Source of the DNA: an uncultured Oscillospiraceae bacterium
GTDB taxonomy: Bacteria; Bacillota; Clostridia; Oscillospirales; Oscillospiraceae
Assembly: GCA_934515035.1 (NCBI GenBank)
Contig: CAKSXP010000128.1
Coordinates: 1 to 5,787, forward strand
Direction of reading: 5' to 3'
DNA: 5,787 bases
The notes under the pieces are model-generated. The model saw only the letters and a program-made list of their open reading frames with translations, was not told the origin of the DNA and did not search any database. The number at the start of each line of letters is the position of its first letter. The stretch's first letter is position 1. Position numbers and translations under genes: made by a program. This document shows positions 5,119 through 5,787 of the stretch, piece by piece.

Positions 5119-5787
5119 ATGAACAGTATTGCAAAAATCGCCGTTTCCGCTGCAACATATTGGGTGGATCGTCCGTATTCTTACAGAATACCGGAAAGCC
5201 TCTGCGAAAAGGTTGCTCCGGGCGTAAGGGTGATAGTGCCCTTTTCCCGGGGAAACAGGCGCACCGAGGGGATAGTACTGGCGGTGGAAGAGGGCGATCC
5301 TGCAAACCTGAAATCCATAGACAGAGTTCTGGATGCAAAACCGGTCCTCAGCGATGAACAGCTGAAGCTGGCTTTGTGGATGCGCGAACGCTTTTTCTGC
5401 ACTGTTTATGACAGTGTCAAATGCATCCTGCCGACCGGGTACTGGTTTCGCGGCGACGGTAAGCAGCGGGCAAGCAGCAAGAGTATAAGAATGGTTTCTC
5501 TTGCAATTGCCGCAGAGGAAGCAATACAGATCGCCGGACAAAAGAGCAGACGCGCCCCGCAGCAGGCTGAACTGCTGAAAACGCTTGCGGCAGTCGGGTG
5601 CGTTTCGGCCCGGGAGCTGTGCAGCTTTACCGGCGCATCCATGCAGAGCCTGAATGCCCTGAAAAACGCGGAACTTATACGGCTTGAGGATGTTGAACTG
5701 CTCAGAAGACCTGCCTTTACGCGCGGCGAAAAGCGGGAACTGCCGTCTTTGAACGCTGAACAGAAAAAAGCATTTGAAGGGCTCAGG
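5119..5787 (+). CDS. priA: Primosomal protein N' (PriA helicase), N-terminal part
   Basis: The frame is open from the ATG at 5119 to the right edge, giving 223 residues of a protein normally 700-800 long. PriA is the superfamily 2 DNA helicase that reloads the replisome at stalled or collapsed forks. Visible parts: the 3'-DNA-binding domain (about 1-105; 'WVDRPYSYRIPESL', 'APGVRVIVPFSRGNRRTEGIV', 'LKLALWMRERFFCTVYDSVK', 'LPTGY'), then a winged-helix region (about 140-200; 'QAELLKTLAAVGCVSARELC', 'LKNAELIRLEDVE'), then 'PSLNAEQKKAF' (209-219), the usual lead-in to the helicase core. The window stops just before the expected Walker A motif, so ATPase residues and the zinc-binding cysteines are not visible. 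GGAGG at 5103-5107 is 11 bases upstream, slightly long. It follows rpoZ directly, without the coaBC gene found at this place in B. subtilis. Confidence 0.95.
   Translation, partial: MNSIAKIAVSAATYWVDRPYSYRIPESLCEKVAPGVRVIVPFSRGNRRTEGIVLAVEEGDPANLKSIDRVLDAKPVLSDEQLKLALWMRERFFCTVYDSVKCILPTGYWFRGDGKQRASSKSIRMVSLAIAAEEAIQIAGQKSRRAPQQAELLKTLAAVGCVSARELCSFTGASMQSLNALKNAELIRLEDVELLRRPAFTRGEKRELPSLNAEQKKAFEGLR

Noticed and set aside
5096..5123. Perfect TTGACA at 5096-5101 with TATGAA 16 bases later, resembling a promoter
   Set aside because: The -10-like hexamer overlaps the priA start codon, so transcription would begin inside the gene. The TTGACA directly abuts the ribosome site. Probably chance.
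5109..5357. Overlapping + strand open frame inside the start of priA
   Set aside because: It is out of frame with the clearly homologous PriA N-terminus and its translation (Gly/Arg/Lys-rich) resembles nothing recognisable.

Overview
This window is a bacterial chromosome segment with every supported gene on the + strand and almost no intergenic space. Ten protein genes are visible: eight complete between the two window edges' cut genes. Base composition looks roughly balanced by eye. The gene set points to a Gram-positive member of the Clostridia, possibly an Oscillospiraceae/Ruminococcaceae-type gut or rumen organism. The clues are a YbbR-domain protein, a DUF5685 protein, a RemA/DUF370 protein, and the order yicC-remA-gmk-rpoZ-priA that is familiar from Bacillus and Clostridium. 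The taxonomic placement is inferred from gene content, not from a marker search.

Left half (2-3056), the less understood part: the C-terminal end of a YbbR/CdaR-like protein; a two-TM RseC-family protein with a four-cysteine cluster and a TTG start; a DUF5685 protein whose start overlaps the previous stop by one base; a short J-domain protein with a TPR-like middle and a very cysteine-rich tail; and an alanine-rich polytopic membrane protein resembling ECF transporter substrate-binding components. Three consecutive products are cysteine-rich, which suggests a redox or metal-handling theme, but no function can be proved from sequence.

Right half (3076-5787), a conserved housekeeping block: YicC/YloC endoribonuclease, RemA, guanylate kinase, RNA polymerase omega subunit, and the first 223 residues of primosomal helicase PriA. 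Neighbours are 1 to 56 bases apart or overlapping (remA/gmk by 8 bases), so cotranscription is likely. In Bacillus subtilis, coaBC sits between rpoZ and priA; here there are only 56 bases, containing a small hairpin, in that place.

The most interesting lead is the DUF5685 protein. Two aspartate motifs about 100 residues apart resemble the two metal-diphosphate-binding motifs of squalene/phytoene synthases, and the second resembles the family signature over a longer stretch. Together with the dedicated-looking J-protein beside it, this could be an undescribed prenyl-synthase-like or metal-dependent system. I found no mobile element, CRISPR array, tRNA, rRNA, riboswitch or convincing intrinsic terminator.
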